Shown piece by piece: positions 48,967-60,610 of a DNA stretch of 64,000 nt. A program made the translations under genes and the position numbers. The stretch's first letter is position 1. Every line of letters starts with the position of its first letter. The stretch is taken from the NCBI RefSeq assembly GCF_010389155.1, contig NC_057764.1, forward strand, positions 18,042,001-18,106,000, in the 5' to 3' direction. The DNA is from Erigeron canadensis (taxonomy: Eukaryota > Streptophyta > Magnoliopsida > Asterales > Asteraceae). The notes beneath the pieces were generated by a model. That model was not told the origin of the DNA and ran no database searches. It saw nothing but the letters and a program-made list of their open reading frames with translations.

Positions 48967-51900
48967 ATGGTGAATACTCCACCTGGTTCTGTTCACACTG
49001 GTAATACTCCTCTTGGTTCTATTCATGTTGGTAATACTCCTCCACATTCTGTGCATAATGAAGAATCTGATAATGAAACTGAAATTGAAATTACTAAAAT
49101 AAGTAAATTAGATTTTGGTAATCCTTTGTATTTTCATACTAGTGATACTACTAGTACACCTTTAATTGGTTTTAAATTTCTTGGAACTGAAAATTATAAA
49201 GTATGATCTTGTGCAATTGAATTGGCTTTGGAAACTAAGAATAAAATTGGATTTATTGATGGTACTTGCTTAAAAAATTTTGATAATCCTGTTTTAGCCA
49301 AACAATGGGATAGATGCAATGCTGTAGTTCTTAACTGGATTCTAGGTTGTGTTTCAGAAGAATTGTATCTAGGTCAAATTTATTCTAAAAATGCATGTGT
49401 TGTTTGGCAAGAACTTAAAGATACTTATGATAAGGTTGATGGATCTGTTACTTTCAACTTGTATCAAAAGATTAATTGTCTTACTCAAAATGGATCTTCT
49501 CTGTCTAATTATTATCATAAACTTTCTGCTTTATGGAAACAATTTGATGCTATGATACATTTACCTGCTTGTTCTTATACTGCTGCAAGTGAAATACAAA
49601 AACATGTTGATCTTATGAAGTTAATGCAATTTCTAATGGGACTGGATGATACTTATGTGACTGTTAGATCTAATATTCTGATGAGAGATCCTTTGCCTAC
49701 TCTTAAAACTGCTTATAATATTTGTTCAAGAGAAGAGTCTCATATAGGGGGGATGGGTAATAAAACTGTTCCTTCTTCCTCTGCTTTTATTGCAAAATCA
49801 AATTTCAACAGGAATTCTGGTTTTAAAGGAAACAAAAATTCTTTTGATAACAAGAAAACTTTTGACAATAATTTTGAGTCAAGAAAAACTTTTGATCAAA
49901 ATCAAAGAATTTTAAGACATCCTAATCCTAATCTTCATTGTACTCATTGTAATAGGATTGGTCATACCATTGATAGATGTTTTCTGCTGAAAAATAAGAA
50001 TTCTTCAAATAATTACAACAAGTTTTCAAATAATAATGTTAATATTGATAAATCTGCTTCTGGTTCTAATTCTTGTGATAATGTTAGTATTGCTTCTACT
50101 TCTTCTAATTCTCTTACTTCTGATCAAGTGGCTAAGTTGCTTAGTTTATTAGATACCAAATCTGCTACTTCTTCAAACAGTCTGCATGCCAATATGGCAG
50201 GTATGCCTATATGCAGTAATTCTTGGTTTCTTAATTGCAATTCTTTCTTGTTTAATGCTTTGATTAAATGGATTATAGATAGTGGTGCTAATCAACACAT
50301 GACTATGTCTGCAAAGAATCTTACTAATGTGGTTGATATTTCTGACTTAAAGTTAAAAATTAGACATCCTAATGGTACTTGTGCTATTGTTAAACAAATT
50401 AGTAATTTACATCGTAAAAATGGAATTGTTCTGTTTGATGTTCTTGTAGTACCAGAATATAATGTGAACTTAATGTCAGTTCATAAGCTTGCTAGAGATA
50501 ACAATTTGTACATAGGTTTTGATCCTAGTACATGTTACATTCAGGATTTTCATTAAAAGAATGTGCTGGGGACTGGCAGTGAACAAGGTGACTTATATGT
50601 TTATAATGATCTTCCTCTTCCTTCTTCTTCTGTTATGTGCAACTCTGCTTCTATTCCTTGTGAGTCTAAACTGTTGTGGCATATGAGACTAGGTCATCCT
50701 GCTGATCAAGCATTGTCTGTTTTTTCTAAAAAATTGAATATGCCCTCTAATGTGATTGGACCTTGTGATGTTTTCCATAAGGCTAAACAAACAAGAGAAC
50801 CTTTCCCTTTGAGTGACCATAAATCAGGTGGTTTGGGAGATTTAATTCATATAGATGTTTGGGGACCATATAAAGTCACTAGTAAAGAAGGGTTTAAGTA
50901 TTTTTTTAACAATTGTGGATGATTTTACAAGAGCAGTCTGGACTTTTATGCTAAAAAACAAAACTGAAATCTTTGAAAATGTCAAAAATCTTTTGGAATT
51001 ATTAAATATTCAATTTGAAGTAAAAGTTAAAGTTGTTAGAAGTGATAATGGTACAGAGTTTTTAAATAACCAAATGGCTCATTTGTTTAATTCAAAGGGA
51101 ATTGTTCATCAAACCTCAAATTTTTATACTCCCCAACAAAATGGAATTGTAGATAGGAAACATAGACACCTTCTTAATGTGGCTAGGTCTCTTATGTTTC
51201 AGGGAGGAATACCTTTATATCTTTGGAGTGATTGTGTGCTTACTGCAACTTACTTAATAAATAGAACTCCTTCCTCTGTTCTTAAAGGAAAAACTCCTTA
51301 TGAAAAAGTGTATGGTAATGAACCTTCTTTAGAACATTTAAGGGTGTTTGGTTGTCTGTGCTTTGCAACAAAACTGAATCTTTCTGATAAATTTGAATCA
51401 AGAGCTGAAAAATGTGTGCTTGTTGGTTACTCAAATGGAAAAAAAGGTTATAAGCTTTATAGTCTTGAGTCTAGGTCTTAGGTGTTTTCTAGAGATGTAA
51501 GATTTTATGAGAATGTGTTTCCTTTTACAATGAAAAATGAAATTCTTAAACAACAATCAGAGTCTTTAAATCAATTGAATTTTTTTGATAAATTTGATAC
51601 ACTTAATCATAAGGAAAATGTTTTTATGCCCAATGATGAAGAGGAAGACAATAGTAATGATCTTAACATTGGAGGTGAGCTCCTTCATTCTCTTGACAGT
51701 CCAAAGGGAATCATTTATGGACAATTGCATGACAATTCCCCTGGCAGTTCTGTTAGAGCTACTGAGAATTCTGTTGAGCATTATTTGTCAGATGATCCAA
51801 ATGAGAATGTCAGAAATGTGGTTGAGCCTGCAACCATGTTACAAGAAATGAATAATGATATACAACCTGAGGGCAATATAAATGATCTTAATGCAAATGA

Positions 51901-53590
51901 AAATGTTTTAAGGAAATCTGCTAGACAATTTGTTCTTTCTAAAAGATTACAAGATTTTGAAATTCAAGGTAAAGTTAAGTATCCTTTAAATAAAGTGGTA
52001 AATTATTCTCATTTGTCATCTGCTTTGCATTGTTTTGCTATTTCTTTAAATAAGAGTATTGAACCTTCTTCTTTTAGTGAAGCTAGTAAAGATATTAATT
52101 GGGTAAATGCTATGAATGAAGAAATGGAAGCGTTAAACAGAAATAATACTTGGACTATTACTACTTTGCCTAATAATAGAACAACTATTGGATGTAAATG
52201 GATATACAAGATAAAATACAAGGCAAATGGTGAAATTGAGAGATATAAGGCTAGGTTAGTAGCAAAAGGATATAGTCAAAAGGCTGGCATTGATTTTGAT
52301 GAAACATTTTCACCAGTTGTGAAAATGGTGACTATTAGATGTTTATTAACTGTTGCAGTTTCTAAAAATTGGCCATTATTTCAATTAGATGTTAATAATG
52401 CTTTCTTATATGGTGATTTGATTGAGGATGTTTATATGGACATTCCTCAAGGTTATTCAAATAACAAGAATATGGTTTGTAAACTCAATAAGTCTTTGTA
52501 TGGGTTGAAACAAGCTCCTAGACAATGGAATTCCAAGTTATGTGATGCTTTAGTTGAATTTGGATTTGTTCAAAGTAAAGCAGATTATTCTTTGTTTACT
52601 AAAAGTTGTAATGATAGCTTTACTGCTTTGTTAGTCTATGTTGATGATATAGTTGTTACAGGAAGTGATAAAACTGAGATAGAAAGGCTTAAACAATTTA
52701 TGAACAACAAGTTTAGAATTAAAGATTTAGGAAAACTCAAGTACTTCTTGGGTATTGAAGTTTTGGAAACTGATAGTGGTTTGTATTTATCTCAAAGAAA
52801 GTACTGTTTAGAATTACTAAATGAATGTGGAATGCTTGGTTGCAAACCAATGCATACTCCTTTAGAAATGAATTTTACTTTTAAACCTGATGGTTCCAAG
52901 GTTATTGAAAATATTACCAACTATCAAAGGTTAATTGGTAAGTTAATTTACTTAACATTAACCAGACCTGACATTAGTTATTATGTTCAATGTCTTTCTC
53001 AATTTATGCATGCTCCTACACAAGATCATTTCAGTACAGGTTTGAGAGTTTTGAGATATCTCAAGCAAGCACCAGGTATGGGTTTACATATTACAAAAGG
53101 TAATACTCTTTCTCTCACTGGATATTCTGATTCAGATTGGGCTAGATGTTTAACATCTAGAAGATCTATTACTGGTTTTACTGTTTTTCTTGGTAACACT
53201 TTAGTTTCTTGGAAAAGTAAGAAACAAACAGTTGTAGCTAAGTCCTCTGCTAAAGCAGAATATAGGGCTTTAGCTGCAACAACTTGTGAAATTACTTGGC
53301 TTATGAATTTATTAAATGATATTGGTTTACAAACTCAAATACCTGTTAATATTTATAGTGATAGTAAATCTGCAATTCAAATAACTTCTAATCCAGTTTT
53401 TCATGAAAGGACTAAACACTTTAAAATTGATTTACATTTTGTAAGAGAGAAAATCTATTCTGGAACAATTTGTATGAAGAAAATTAAATCTGAACTTAAT
53501 CTTGCAAATTTATTCACTAAGAGTCTAAATTCTAAGCAACATTCTTTTCTGTCCAGAGGTCTTAGTATGATTGACATGTTCAAAGGATGA
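48967..53590 (+). pseudogene. copia Gag-Pol polyprotein, four lesions
   Basis: The ATG at 48967 begins MVNTPPGSVHTGN. Gag follows (LYQKINCLTQNGSSLSNYYH), with knuckle CTHCNRIGHTIDRC at about 49940-49980 and protease WIIDSGANQHMT (about 50270). The pre-integrase finger is LLWHMRLGHPADQ. The integrase core contains VVRSDNGTEFLNNQ. Reverse transcriptase has GCKWIYKIKYKANGEIERYK and the catalytic YVDD in LLVYVDDIVVTG. RNase H has GYSDSDWARCLTSRRS and KAEYRALA. Lesions: TGA at 49204, TAA at 50554, a one-base gain in a T run near 50902-50908, and TAG at 51479. All catalytic motifs seen are otherwise typical. It would copy and integrate the element if read through. Confidence 0.93.
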
Positions 53591-53592
53591 AC

Positions 53593-53603
53593 TTTAGGGG
53601 GGA
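53593..53603 (+). promoter_or_regulatory. polypurine tract of the young copia element
   Basis: TTTAGGGGGGA lies directly before the 3' LTR TG, in the position where plus-strand priming occurs. Confidence 0.85.
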
Positions 53604-54044
53604 TGTTCTAAAGGTTACAAGTTCACCTTTACTTATTTATGTTGTTTAGATGTGTAAGACTACAAGTGTAAAAAAAGATGAAGACAAAGGACTATTTCTG
53701 GATACTCAAGTTGAGAAAGGAATGTAAAGAAGAAGAAGATAAGGGGCTGATTTTGTAACTTGAAGATATATATAAACCTGCTTATATCAGATTTAGGGTT
53801 AATCTGGAATCATATATTTTCTGCATCTATTATTGATCGATATTATTCTCTCTCAAATATTCATATTCTGTATCTATATATATCACATCGATATATATAA
53901 TTTCTCTGTATTATAATCATCATATTGATGATTATTTTTCAATCTGGTTGTAATAACAATAATTTCTATTACTTAATCATAATAATATCTGCATCTGTTC
54001 TTGATTAAATATTGATAATCTGAATCAATAATAATATTTTTACA
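53604..54044 (+). repeat. 3' LTR of the young copia element
   Basis: 441 bp with intact TGTTCTAAAGG start and TTTTTACA end. It lacks one TA unit compared with the 5' LTR. Confidence 0.93.
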
Positions 54045-54049
54045 AAGAC

Positions 54050-54836
54050 ATTATACCTATTTGTTGTACCTAATGTCATCATCAAATTCAAATGAGGTTT
54101 CGCTATCTTCTCTAAAATATATACCTACAAACACGACACAAATACCAAATCTTGAATCACCACTTGACCCCAACAAGGTCCTGCTCACACGTACCCCCAA
54201 TGTTAGTACTAACGATATAGATTTTTAAACTACATATGAGTTATAGCTTGTAACCAAACTGACCTCGAAGCTGTCTATGATCATATATACAACAGCATCT
54301 CTAACGAAAACTTATGTCTCATCATCAGAATCAACATGTCGCTCCTCAGAACAGCCTATCTTTTATATCGTCTCAATTCGATCCATCCCGAAAACATCAT
54401 AGCCAAACTAGACAATCAGAAACAAAAGACACCTTCATCGATCTCTTTTTATAGCTCTCTTCCTAGCCATTGCAACACTTATAGTCTTGGCGATATCACG
54501 TATATCGCTAGCTTCACCAACAACCCACATGTCTAATAAGAACATAATCCACCTTCAATCAAACACGAGGCTACTAGCAAGTAGTCGTGCACACATGCTA
54601 CTATAGATCAAAATCGTCTTGATTGTACCTTGCCATATGTCACGTACGCTGGCTGCAACTTGATCGGATTCTTTCAACTCAATAATGGACCAGCTCTCCC
54701 CTCAAACGAACACTTTTTATTATTTGACCGAATGGTAGCCGCTTGGAATTAAATCTTCTCGACCGCTCCGAATTAATTGTTGTGATATTATGTTATGCGG
54801 CTGCTTATTTGATATTGTCCCTACGTACATAAACTA
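54050..54836. other. middle block of the split solo LTR
   Basis: Continues the LTR interrupted at 47796; the AAGAC duplication marks the join. Short frames such as 54336-54536 have no recognisable domain. Confidence 0.45.
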
Positions 54837-55296
54837 TATATAACGAGACAGTGTCCGCGCGTTGCAGCGGTGAGATGGTGGGGTGGTAGGTAATAGGAGG
54901 TGATAAGGCATAGAGTGTGATAGCCAAATACTTTAGCCGTACGCCCTTGAATTTGAAAATTCGTCGAAGGTATATTGAATGACATCTCTAACGAAAGAGC
55001 ACGAAATTTTAAGAACACCCATACAATTTTTATAGTTTATCGATATACGGTTTTTGAGATAAAAGATCTTGAATAAATTAGTGGAATAAAATGATTTATG
55101 AAGGAGAGAGAAAAAATGAGTGATTGAGATTTGAGAAGAGAGAGAAAAATGAATATTGAGATTTAATTAGGGTATTATAGGTATATTAGGTAGAGATGTT
55201 TAAATTAGTGAATAAAAAATAGGGGCAATATAGGTACTTCAATTCATCTTTTGAGAATTTCAAAAAAAGGGGTCCTCCTTTATAATATACGAGTCT
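54837..55296 (+). mobile_element. dispersed non-autonomous repeat (copy 3)
   Basis: Starts near GAGACAGTGTCCGCGCGTTG with CAGCGGTGAGATGG. It shares about 270 bp with 62385-62660, including GTGTGATAGCCAAAT, TTAGCCGTACG, GAATGACATCT, ACGAGCATGAAATTTTAAGA-like and ATACGGTTTTTGAGATAAAA. It ends in a CTTTATAATATA-like run, as do its relatives. No coding capacity. Possibly Helitron-like; class unresolved. Confidence 0.5.
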
Positions 55297-56800
55297 AGTG
55301 CCCGCGCAATGCGGCGGTAAAAATTTACAACGTACAATATGTCGTGACGATGACAATTAAAAGTGGTACTTATCTTTCGTTAGTTAGAACTTTTGTTGTT
55401 AGTTATAAACATATTTGTTAACTCGTGACTCGTGTGTCGACTCGTTTTGCTAAATTTTGAATCGTGAATTGTATCGTAAGAGTTATAAATATAAAAAGTA
55501 TATAAGAAAAATACATAAATAAATATGTATAAAACATACATTAATAATCGTATCACACGTATTAATAGCTTCTAAGAAAGTACAATAAATTTATAATATG
55601 AAAAAAATAAGTCTTGTAATTTTATATGTTTTTCTTATAAAAAAAATTGACAGGTATAATTAAATTAAATTAAATATAATATATAAATTCCTATAGTACA
55701 AAAAGTAACTGTCATTCCAAATAAATAAAATAAAAGAGAAAGAAAAGTAGTTATGGTCTATGGGAATCACGTGTATCAAAAGCTGTGAAGCCATTTTTCT
55801 AAAAAAAAAGTATGTACTTCATTATTTATCTTTAAAAAAAAATACCATAGCATTCAGTCATCAATTTCATAGTAGTTTTATGTCTCCCTCTGTGATCTCT
55901 TTCATCTTCTTTCATTCAAACCCTAATGACCATGTAGCTACCACAGCCACGGTCAGCCCACCACCGGATAAATTCACAACGCCATCTTCGTCGGAGCAGA
56001 AAATTCAATATACTCAAATATGATGAAAAAGGTGTGTACCTTTCCAATACTCATCGGATGTTGACCGAAATGGACGGAGGTGGAAACCTAGATGTAGGAG
56101 ACCGGCGTAGAAGGTGGATTTTAGCATTAAAACAAATCCCAGATTTCGGTCATATTCATACTTTCAGTTTGCCGTTTCAACGTTTCCGGTTAATTTTCCG
56201 GCGAAGTGTTTGGACTAAACAATATGTTAGGGTTTGTTCGCGATTGAATTCTGATTCGATTACAATGGGTTTTGTGTCTTAATTCGAAAAAGTGAAAGAG
56301 TAATCACGTTTTTCACTTTTCCGGCGAGTTTTCGAATTTTCCGGCGAACCTTGAATCGGTTTTATTTTGGCAAGGGTGTGTGCGGATTTTGTTCCTGAGC
56401 ATTTTGGTGACAATTTCGAGTTCCAATTCGAAGAAATAGAGGAGCAATCGTAGATCTAAGTTTTCCGGCGAGATTCAATGAATTTTTAGGCGGCGGTGAT
56501 GGTGATGCAATGGCAGCGGCGGCGGTGACTGGTGGTGGTGAGCGGCTGAAGTAGCAATGCTGGCGGCGGAGATTGGTGGTGGCGTTACGTGACGGCGGCG
56601 GTGGCTGGAGGTGGTTGAAGACACCAGCGGCTGGTGGTGGTTGAAAAAGGCGGCGGCTGTCGGTGGTTAGGTGGTGCTGAATGGTGATTGGAAAGGTTTT
56701 GGGGTAAAATGGTAATTATCAATAAAAGATAGGGATAAATTAGGTAAATCAATGTTGTAATTTGAGAAAATAAAAATGAGCTTCCTCTATTATAAGGGAG
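55297..56800 (+). mobile_element. dispersed repeat (copy 4) carrying a gene-like GC-rich segment
   Basis: Starts CCCGCGCAATGCGGCGG after CTAGTG and ends near CTTCCTCTATTATAAGGG. It is about 1.5 kb, longer than its relatives. The segment 55870-56700 is unusually rich in CGGCGG and GGTGGTGG runs and short open frames (55760-56023, 56034-56282). It may be a captured 5' gene segment, but no domain is recognisable. Confidence 0.35.
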
Positions 56801-57638
56801 TATAGAAGTATTAAATATATATATATATATATATATATAGTTTGTTGATGCTTCTTGCCGACCTAATAAGCCACAAAGGCTTCGGCCATTTTTTTTCTTC
56901 GGCTAGGCTCACGCATGACAAGTGGGCTAGGCCTGCTTTCCTTCTCTCTTTTATGCTGGGCCGCTGATCCTTTTTCTTCTTCTGGGGCGGATAGTGGGCT
57001 GTTGCTCACTAGACAAATACACATGGGATGCGGCCCATTGTTGCTTTCTTCCTTTCTTTCTCGGCTGGATACAAGCACACACGACTCACACACTTTTTGC
57101 ATAACTAATCCATATTATGTGTTGCACATTTTAGCCTCGACGTCTTGTGTTTTGTAAACTCCATATAACGGAGTAATTGTCTGTGAACCATAGATGATCA
57201 CAATATTGAAAGATTTTGATCAACTTCAATCAAAGACCAAGGAACAGGGAGATTTGGATGGAGAATTGCTTTGAGAGGGAAAAGGAGGCGGTTTGGGGTT
57301 TCTCACACGCGTATGGATCGGAAATATGAGAATTAGGGGAGCCTAATTATCGTATAACCCCTGGCCCTCACTTCCTTACTTTCCATCTTAAGTCCCTCAA
57401 CTCTTTAAACGTTACTTTCTTGACTTAACTCTCTCACCGGAATACTTAACGACTTAACAAGAACTTAACTTTTATGACTTTACTTTAATTACTTTTATTT
57501 GACAAACTTTAATCATATTATACTAAACGCATAAGCATTTAATCACATAATCCCATTTAGGGCACATACACTTAATGAACCTGACATTAACTAACAGAAT
57601 AGTCAAATAGTCAAACTTGAAAAGTTTGGGATGTTACA
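56801..57638. other. right block of the split solo LTR
   Basis: Contains a TA microsatellite (about 56816-56838) and the LTR terminus GGGATGTTACA. Two overlapping short frames on opposite strands near 56863-57157 show no domain. Confidence 0.45.
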
Positions 57639-57654
57639 ATTACATAGAGAATTT

Positions 57655-58440
57655 AGACAAAACAAATGAGTTCCATATCAAGAAACCTATTCAAAATCAA
57701 ATTTGTTTTTATGCATATGGTGTCAAACTTATACAAAATCAAATTTGATTTTGTGCACACATTGAGACAAAACAAATGAGTTCCATACAAAAAAACCTAT
57801 TCAAAATCAAAAATGATTTTACGCATACAGTTTAAAAAGCTATACAAAATCAAATTTAAGTTTATGCATACATTTAGACAAAACAAATGAGTTCCAAACC
57901 GGGAAACCTACACAAAATCAAATTTGATTTTATGCATATGGTTTCAAAAACCTATACAAAATCATATTTGATTTTGCGCTCACATTGAGACAAAACAAAT
58001 GAGTTGCATAAAGAACCTATTCAAAATCAAAATTGATTTTATGCATACAGCGTGAAAAAGCTATTCAATATCAAATTTGATTTGATGCACACAATTAGAC
58101 AAAACAAATTTAGTCCATAGCAAGAAACCTACACAAATCAAAATTGATTTTACGCATACGGTTTAAAAAACCTATACAAAATCAAATTTGATCTTGTGCA
58201 CACATTGAGACAAAACAAATGAGTTCCATATCACTAACCTATTCAAAATCAAAATTGATTTTACGCATACAGTGTAAAAAGCTATACAAAATCAAATTTG
58301 ATTTTATGCATACATTTAAACAAAACAAATTTAGCTCATACCAAGAAACCTACAAAAAATCAAAATTGATTTTACGCATACGGTTTAAAAAAACCTAAAT
58401 CAAATTTGATTTTTTGCACAAATTGAGACAAAACAAATGA
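57655..58440 (+). repeat. 110-bp tandem repeat, seven units, each with two palindromes
   Basis: The unit start AGACAAAACAAATGAGTTCC recurs at 57655, 57765, 57876, 57988, 58097, 58208, 58318 and 58426 (spacing 108-112 bp). Each unit carries two AAAATCAAATTTGATTTT-type palindromes or one-mismatch variants (AATCAAAATTGATT, ATCATATTTGAT), each usually followed by ATGCATAC or GTGCACAC. Confidence 0.93.
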
Positions 58441-58900
58441 GTTCCATCCGCTTCGAAATGGATGTCCTTTTAAGGGTTTTAGAATGCGTCCCTCCCCCTC
58501 CGAATCAAATTTGATTTTCCACGTCCCTCCCCTACTAAATCCCGCTCCAGGGTTTAGGGTTTGAAGATCGAGGGTTAGCCGTTAAACTAACCCTACGACT
58601 TCAAACTCTAAACTAAAGCGCGGGCCGAAGGCCCCCGTGATCACACTTCCCCCTCGGATTAGCTTTCAGCCCCCAAGGGTTTAGATTTTAGGGTTTTAGA
58701 TTGCAACTTTTCTAAAATGTATGCATAAAATCAAAAATGATTTTCCATTGATTTTTAACATTATACATGTGAAATCAAATTTGATAAGCAATTAAGCTTT
58801 AGTTTAGGGTTTGAAGTCGTAGGGTTAGCCGAAGTTGTAGGAAAAAGAATTAGTAGATACCACATGTCACCTTTTTAAAGTGTTTGGAGGATTTTTAGGC
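58441..58900. repeat. degenerate TTTAGGG-rich segment with inverted repeat
   Basis: Contains GGGTTTAGGGTTTGAAG, AGGGTTTAGATTTTAGGG and AGTTTAGGGTTTGAAG. An inverted pair GTTTGAAGATCGAGGGTTAG and CTAACCCTACGACTTCAAAC lies around 58555-58605. The TTTAGGG motif is the plant telomere unit, but here only isolated, imperfect copies occur. Confidence 0.6.
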
Positions 58901-58939
58901 TATTTTGTTAGGAGGATTAGTCATTTTCCATTGTCAAAA

Positions 58940-59640
58940 GGACTTACAAAATCAAATTTGATTTTCAGCAGATATTTGATTTTATGCATATTAAGAAACC
59001 TACACAAAATCAATTTTGATTTTATAGATATTGTCAAAATGGCACACAAAATCAAATTTGATTTTATGCAGACATGTAGAAAATCAAGCGGAGTCCATAT
59101 CAAGAAACTTGTACAAAATCAAATTTGATTTTAGGATTAGCCGTAATCACACTTCCCCCTCCTTTAGGCTTTAGCATTTTAGCATTTCCGTTGTCATGAT
59201 TCCCCTCCGAATCAAATTTGATTTTTAATCCCCTACAACATAAATTTGATCTTATACTTACAAATTTAAAAAGCTACACAAAATCATATTTGATTTTATG
59301 CATACATTTAGAAACACAAATGGAGTCCATATTAATAAACATTAACAAAATCAAATTTGATTTTATGCATACAGTGTCAAAAGGCTATACAAAATCATAT
59401 TTGATTTTATACATAGATTTAGAAAAACAAATAGAGTCAATATCATGAAACCTAAACAAAATCATATTTGATTTGATACGAACACTGTTACAAGCTATAC
59501 AAAATCAAATTTAATTTTATGCATACATTTAGAAAAACAAATTGAGTCCATATCAAGAAACCTTTACAAAATTAAATCTGGAACAGAAACTACACACAAT
59601 TGATCATATTTCAAAACCAAATTTGATTTGTTAAACAAGA
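58940..59640 (+). repeat. degenerate ATCAAATTTGAT palindrome array
   Basis: Palindromes continue at about 58949, 59046, 59115, 59210 and 59348, plus ATCATATTTGAT variants, in less regular copies of the 110-bp unit (shared GAGTCCATATCAAGAAACCT-like text). Short frames here simply read the repeat. Confidence 0.85.
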
Positions 59641-59756
59641 ACACAATGTGTAGACAAATGACCAACCAATGAAAACTATCATCCAAGTATAAAATTTGTA
59701 ATCAGCTGAAAACTATTTATTTCTTAACCTGTATAATAAAGAAAAAAAATGTTTGT

Positions 59757-59900
59757 CTAATTGTTTGCAGCTCCTACAATATCCATGTTTTCATCAACTT
59801 TTTGTTTCTTCTTTTCGCATTTCCTGCTGTTGTGACTCGTACCTCCACACTTGCTACAATCTCTCCGACAGTTTTCAAGTGTTCCGTGCTTTTTTTCCAA
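59757..59900 (-). pseudogene. zinc-knuckle fragment of a MULE/FAR1-type transposase
   Basis: The minus strand encodes a C-terminal tail with CSKCGGTSHNSRKC followed by a Lys-rich EKKKQK and a stop at 59757. The C-x2-C-x4-H-x4-C knuckle with HNxRxC is typical of Mutator-like transposases and FAR1-related proteins. The frame is broken about 145 bp upstream and no catalytic domain is visible. It supports a Mutator-like origin of the surrounding inverted-repeat element but is short evidence. Confidence 0.5.
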
Positions 59901-60059
59901 GCACTAGTTGTCGTTTATAATCAACTATTGGCACAAAAAACAGTGATCCATATGGTGTTTGAAACGTTTGTGTAACATTTGTTTTAGGTGTTTTTTCATC
60001 ACAAGAACTGTATGAAAATAAACATGTCAAAAACAATAGTCAGCATAACAAGTATGAAA

Positions 60060-60610
60060 ATATATATAAGATAAAATTTGATTCTTATACAAAACAACAT
60101 AATGTAATGCAAAATCAAATTTGATTGTACACAGATAAACACTTAAAAAACACATATACCTTAAAACGTACAAAGTTGCACATAATCAAATTTGATTTTA
60201 GGCATAAAACTACACAAACACAAATACCTTAAGAACTACAAAGCTGCACATAATCAAATCTGATTTTAAGCATAAAACTACACAAACATAGATATGTAAA
60301 GCATACGTAATCACATTCGATTCTAAACATAAAGTATCGCACATACATGTAGGTAAAATTTTCAAAACTCAACATAATCAAATTTGATTTTAAGCATAAA
60401 ACTACACAAACACACATACCTTAAGACTACAAAGTTGCACATAATCAAATTTGATATTAAGCATAAAACTACACAAACATGGATACGTAAAGCTTACATA
60501 ATCAAATTTGATTCTAAATATAAAGTATCGCACATACATGTAGTTAAAATCGTCAAAGATCAACATAATCAAATTTGATTCAATACATAAACTTTGGTTT
60601 AGACATTTTA
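60060..60610 (-). repeat. ATCAAATTTGAT palindrome array, right arm (inverted to 45600-46032)
   Basis: Perfect palindromes at about 60116, 60187, 60376, 60566 and others in between, with spacers such as AAGCATAAAACTACACAAAC. Reverse-complemented, the block around 60560-60610 lines up with the left arm at 45567-45615. Confidence 0.85.

Larger units (their letters stand above)
47797..54044 (+). mobile_element. nearly complete, young Ty1/copia element
   Basis: LTRs 47797-48239 and 53604-54044 differ at only about eight positions by eye. Exact target-site duplications AAGAC lie at 47792-47796 and 54045-54049. A primer-binding site TGGTATCAGAG (48240) and a polypurine tract TTTAGGGGGGA (53593-53603) are present. 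One gag-pol reading path spans 48967-53590 with domain order gag, knuckle, protease, integrase, reverse transcriptase, RNase H, as expected for copia. Four lesions interrupt it. The 5' LTR starts TAAT instead of TGTT. It inserted into the solo LTR. Confidence 0.95.
46033..57638 (-). mobile_element. solo LTR of a gypsy-type element, split by later insertions
   Basis: The left end is TGTAACACCTGTC and the right end GGGATGTTACA. Flanks ATTAT and ATTAC form a one-mismatch duplication inside the palindrome-bearing element. On the minus strand it starts TGTAACATCCCAAAC and ends GGTGTTACA. The LTR blocks are 57638 to about 56820, 54836-54045 and 47796-46033, together about 3.4 kb. They are separated by dispersed repeats and by a full copia element. 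No internal genes of the parent were seen. Confidence 0.7.

Noticed and set aside
56863..57157. Two overlapping opposite-strand frames near 57 kb
   Set aside because: They lie in the right block of the split solo LTR, overlap each other and show no domain.
57655..58440. CRISPR-like array of regularly spaced repeats
   Set aside because: The region is plant nuclear DNA. The spacers repeat along with the palindromes in a 110-bp unit, and no cas genes exist, so it is a tandem repeat.
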